A model generated the notes under the pieces. That model was not told the DNA's origin, did no database searches, and was given only the letters and a program-made list of their open reading frames with translations. From the NCBI RefSeq assembly GCF_900290275.1, contig NZ_LT985323.1:1203241-1267240 (forward strand): 64,000 nt of DNA, in the 5' to 3' direction. The position numbers and the translations under genes were made by a program. Of the stretch, positions 61,910 to 64,000 are shown piece after piece. Source of the stretch: Prevotella merdae. Its GTDB lineage: Bacteria > Bacteroidota > Bacteroidia > Bacteroidales > Bacteroidaceae. Every line of letters starts with the position of its first letter. Position 1 is the first letter of the stretch.

Positions 61910-63222
61910 ATCGCTTTAGGTTTTCTGATAGTAAGACATAAGTATGCTGTTAAGCACCACACTGTTAATAAGAAATCTCTCCATGTAAAGAAGATATGCT
62001 GTATAGAGTGGTTCTTCATCACTATAAACCATGCTACGGGCATCATTGCAATAATGAGTAGCCAGTAGTGTTGTTTGGTTTGTTCCCAGTGTTTATAGAC
62101 ATATAGAGCCACTAAGACGATGATGGCAACGAAAATAAGTATTATGAGCCACGGGTTTATTATGGCGTACACCTTATTTAATATAAGGTGTATGAAATCA
62201 GATAAAGGAATCTCTTTGCCGTTGAATATTAGAGTGTTGCCTACTCTTAGTTTGGCATTGTGCATTGCAGAATCAAAGATGTTTGTTTGGGTAAGTAAGC
62301 TTCCTATGCACCATTTTAAGATCCATAGTATTGCATAGCCTGCTCCCCATGCCATACTATTGTATATAATAGTCTTTATAGGTGCTTGTTGATGTCTTCT
62401 AGTGTTAGTTGATGGGGGTAGTTGTTTACTGTGATTTTTCTTTTCATTGATTGCGATAAGTGTTACAAGGGGCATGCCAAGGGTTAAAACCGGTGTGGTT
62501 AGAAAGTCCATATACGATGTAATGGCTCCTATAATAAAGAATATGTATATACATAAGTCTTTTCTTCTTGTATATTCTGGCTTTATAATAAATAGAGCCA
62601 TAGCAAGAAGGAATATATAGTAGCACGTACTGAATTGTAGTGCAAAAGGTACAATGAATATATTTGTCAATGCAAGGCTTAGTGTCAAGGTCAAGGCAAA
62701 CACATTGCCTACTATTCTATATGTTGCTAATATCACGCTTAATATAATAAACAACAATGATACATAGTTGATTACAAGTATGGTGTGGTAACTGAAAAGT
62801 GTTAGCAATGGACGAAGCAACACCTGATATCCATGCCAGTATCGTGCGTAATTACTGTATATATCAGAGTTTGTTCTGCCAGTATGGGCTATATGTTTTG
62901 TACATACAACAACATTGTTGTATGAGTTGATTGTGTCAATAGTGTTGTCGTATTGTTCAGCCATCATGGCAGCCCATACAGGTCTGTTGGAGTCGGCTGT
63001 GGCATTGATGCGTAGCATCTGGCAGTCTGTAAGGTTGTCTATCTGAAAAAGAAAGCAGCCAAGAGGCTTATACCACACTCCGTCGTGTTGTATTTGCATA
63101 GCCGACTGTTCCACATTCTTTTGTACAGCAGAGGTTGGAATGCAGAATGTAGCAATAATAAGCCCCGTAAAGATAGTGGCAAGCAGTATGGTTATTATGG
63201 ATAGTTTCTTTATTATATTCAT
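61906..63222 (-). CDS. Polytopic membrane protein of unknown function
   Basis: Protein of 438 residues with about ten TM helices. A large first periplasmic loop (about 32-130) carries IQHDGVWYKPLGCFLFQIDN and YARYWHGYQVLLRPLL. Its position and topology, with one large loop and many helices, are compatible with a GT-C-like enzyme or a glycan polymerase or transport component, but no conserved catalytic motif is clear. It is coupled by a four-base overlap to the GT2 gene that follows and lies 24 bases after the partial gene at the window end. Confidence 0.75.
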   Translation of the reverse strand: MNIIKKLSIITILLATIFTGLIIATFCIPTSAVQKNVEQSAMQIQHDGVWYKPLGCFLFQIDNLTDCQMLRINATADSNRPVWAAMMAEQYDNTIDTINSYNNVVVCTKHIAHTGRTNSDIYSNYARYWHGYQVLLRPLLTLFSYHTILVINYVSLLFIILSVILATYRIVGNVFALTLTLSLALTNIFIVPFALQFSTCYYIFLLAMALFIIKPEYTRRKDLCIYIFFIIGAITSYMDFLTTPVLTLGMPLVTLIAINEKKNHSKQLPPSTNTRRHQQAPIKTIIYNSMAWGAGYAILWILKWCIGSLLTQTNIFDSAMHNAKLRVGNTLIFNGKEIPLSDFIHLILNKVYAIINPWLIILIFVAIIVLVALYVYKHWEQTKQHYWLLIIAMMPVAWFIVMKNHSIQHIFFTWRDFLLTVWCLTAYLCLTIRKPKAI

Positions 63223-63246
63223 TACTTTTTATATTATTGCTAATTG

Positions 63247-64000
63247 TTATGTGTTGTTGTTCTTGCTTTTGTTTCTAAGATTGAGTTGCAGTATGCCGAG
63301 TAAACATATCTCTATAATTATGATAAGCATATACATTTGATGCGACTGCCATGGCCCTTGGAACATATAGTAACGTTGGGCAGGCATCTGTAAGTACACA
63401 TTAATGTCGTATGTAGCGAAAGCTTCGGCTATGCCGTCAGTGTTTATATTGAACCAAAAGGCAGAGCATATAAGTTGCGTTGCCACAATCAGGTATACAA
63501 TGTATAGCTTTATAACCTTCTTCTCTAATAAGGTTCCCATTATCGGTAGTAGGAATATATAGAAGCATGTTATCTTGCGTGTCTCTATATCCGAGAGAAT
63601 AACAAGCGAGAGCATCAGTATGAGAACTGCACCTATGCCGAGAATGCGTGTTTCGCGGCATATCTCTTTCCACATTAATAGCACAAACAAGAAGCCTATT
63701 CCGAGGTAAAGAAAATGTGTCTCTATAAATATCAGCACATCTGTAGCAGGAAATTGACATATTTGTGCAAACTCATTGACCAGCGAGAATTTGCCCTTGA
63801 AGCCATACATAGTGGGCAGTGTATATACCACAACGAATATGGCAAGCCACAGGGCTATAGCTAATATACGTCTACGTGTGCATAGCTGTTTAAGTGTTGT
63901 GGCAAAGTCGGCTCGCAACGGCATTGTGGCATAAAAATAGAATATAATGTATGCAATAATGCCTGCCACCGAAATCCATACATTCTGTGGATAACGTGTA
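63247..64000 (-). CDS. Polytopic membrane protein, 5' end outside the window
   Basis: The frame stays open from a possible GTG at 63969 to the window edge, and the residues before it (RYPQNVWISVAG) read as ordinary protein. The true start is probably beyond 64000. The visible 250 or so residues hold about six TM helices, with a loop reading LVNEFAQICQFPATDVLIF. No family is recognised. It is the first visible gene of the minus-strand glycan group. Confidence 0.7.
   Translation of the reverse strand, partial: TRYPQNVWISVAGIIAYIIFYFYATMPLRADFATTLKQLCTRRRILAIALWLAIFVVVYTLPTMYGFKGKFSLVNEFAQICQFPATDVLIFIETHFLYLGIGFLFVLLMWKEICRETRILGIGAVLILMLSLVILSDIETRKITCFYIFLLPIMGTLLEKKVIKLYIVYLIVATQLICSAFWFNINTDGIAEAFATYDINVYLQMPAQRYYMFQGPWQSHQMYMLIIIIEICLLGILQLNLRNKSKNNNT

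Overview
The window comes from a Bacteroidales chromosome (phylum Bacteroidota), most like Prevotellaceae or Muribaculaceae. The evidence is Bacteroidota-type promoters (TTTG, about 19-20 bases, TAnnTTTG) before many genes, almost no Shine-Dalgarno sequences, BspA-type leucine-rich-repeat and adhesin proteins ending in short basic tails, a hybrid two-component system, TPR sensor proteins, and the gene order guaB / parvulins / OstA-like / mutL. I assign no species.

Layout. 1-95: end of a 5S rRNA gene and its terminator. 211-9595: a BspA-like surface protein, a GntR-regulated ABC exporter, a hydrolase/HAD-like fusion, trpS on the minus strand, a broken TPR gene and an intact TPR histidine kinase. 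9708-18371: guaB, then an outer-membrane assembly and repair block (two parvulin-type chaperones, an LptA/OstA-like protein, a small membrane protein, mutL). 18540-21638: an OmpA-family porin and a membrane-anchored TPR/LuxR-like regulator. 21646-30978: secreted proteins (a thioredoxin-like/adhesin protein, an M6 metalloprotease, a 1579-residue adhesin). 31300-35315: a hybrid two-component regulator broken by one frameshift. 35695-38607: two insertion sequences side by side, one an ISL3-like element with an exact 8-bp target duplication.

38686-47792 (minus strand) is the most unusual part. It is a compact operon with a three-TM protein, a 1022-residue tubulin/FtsZ-like GTPase ending in polyproline and GYF_2 modules, a single-pass membrane protein with a zinc ribbon and its own polyproline stretch, and four secreted proteins, three of which I cannot assign to any family. 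The arrangement suggests a cytoskeletal element joined to the envelope through GYF-polyproline contacts. That is inference.

48185-64000 is a cell-surface glycan and lipid modification region: an alkaline-phosphatase-fold phosphoethanolamine-transferase-like enzyme, four acyltransferase-3 proteins, a UbiA/HAD/GtrA module resembling the polyprenyl-phosphoribose pathway, two tandem paralogous polytopic proteins, three glycosyltransferases and two more polytopic proteins, the last cut by the window end.

I found no tRNA, CRISPR array, integrase or replication origin.
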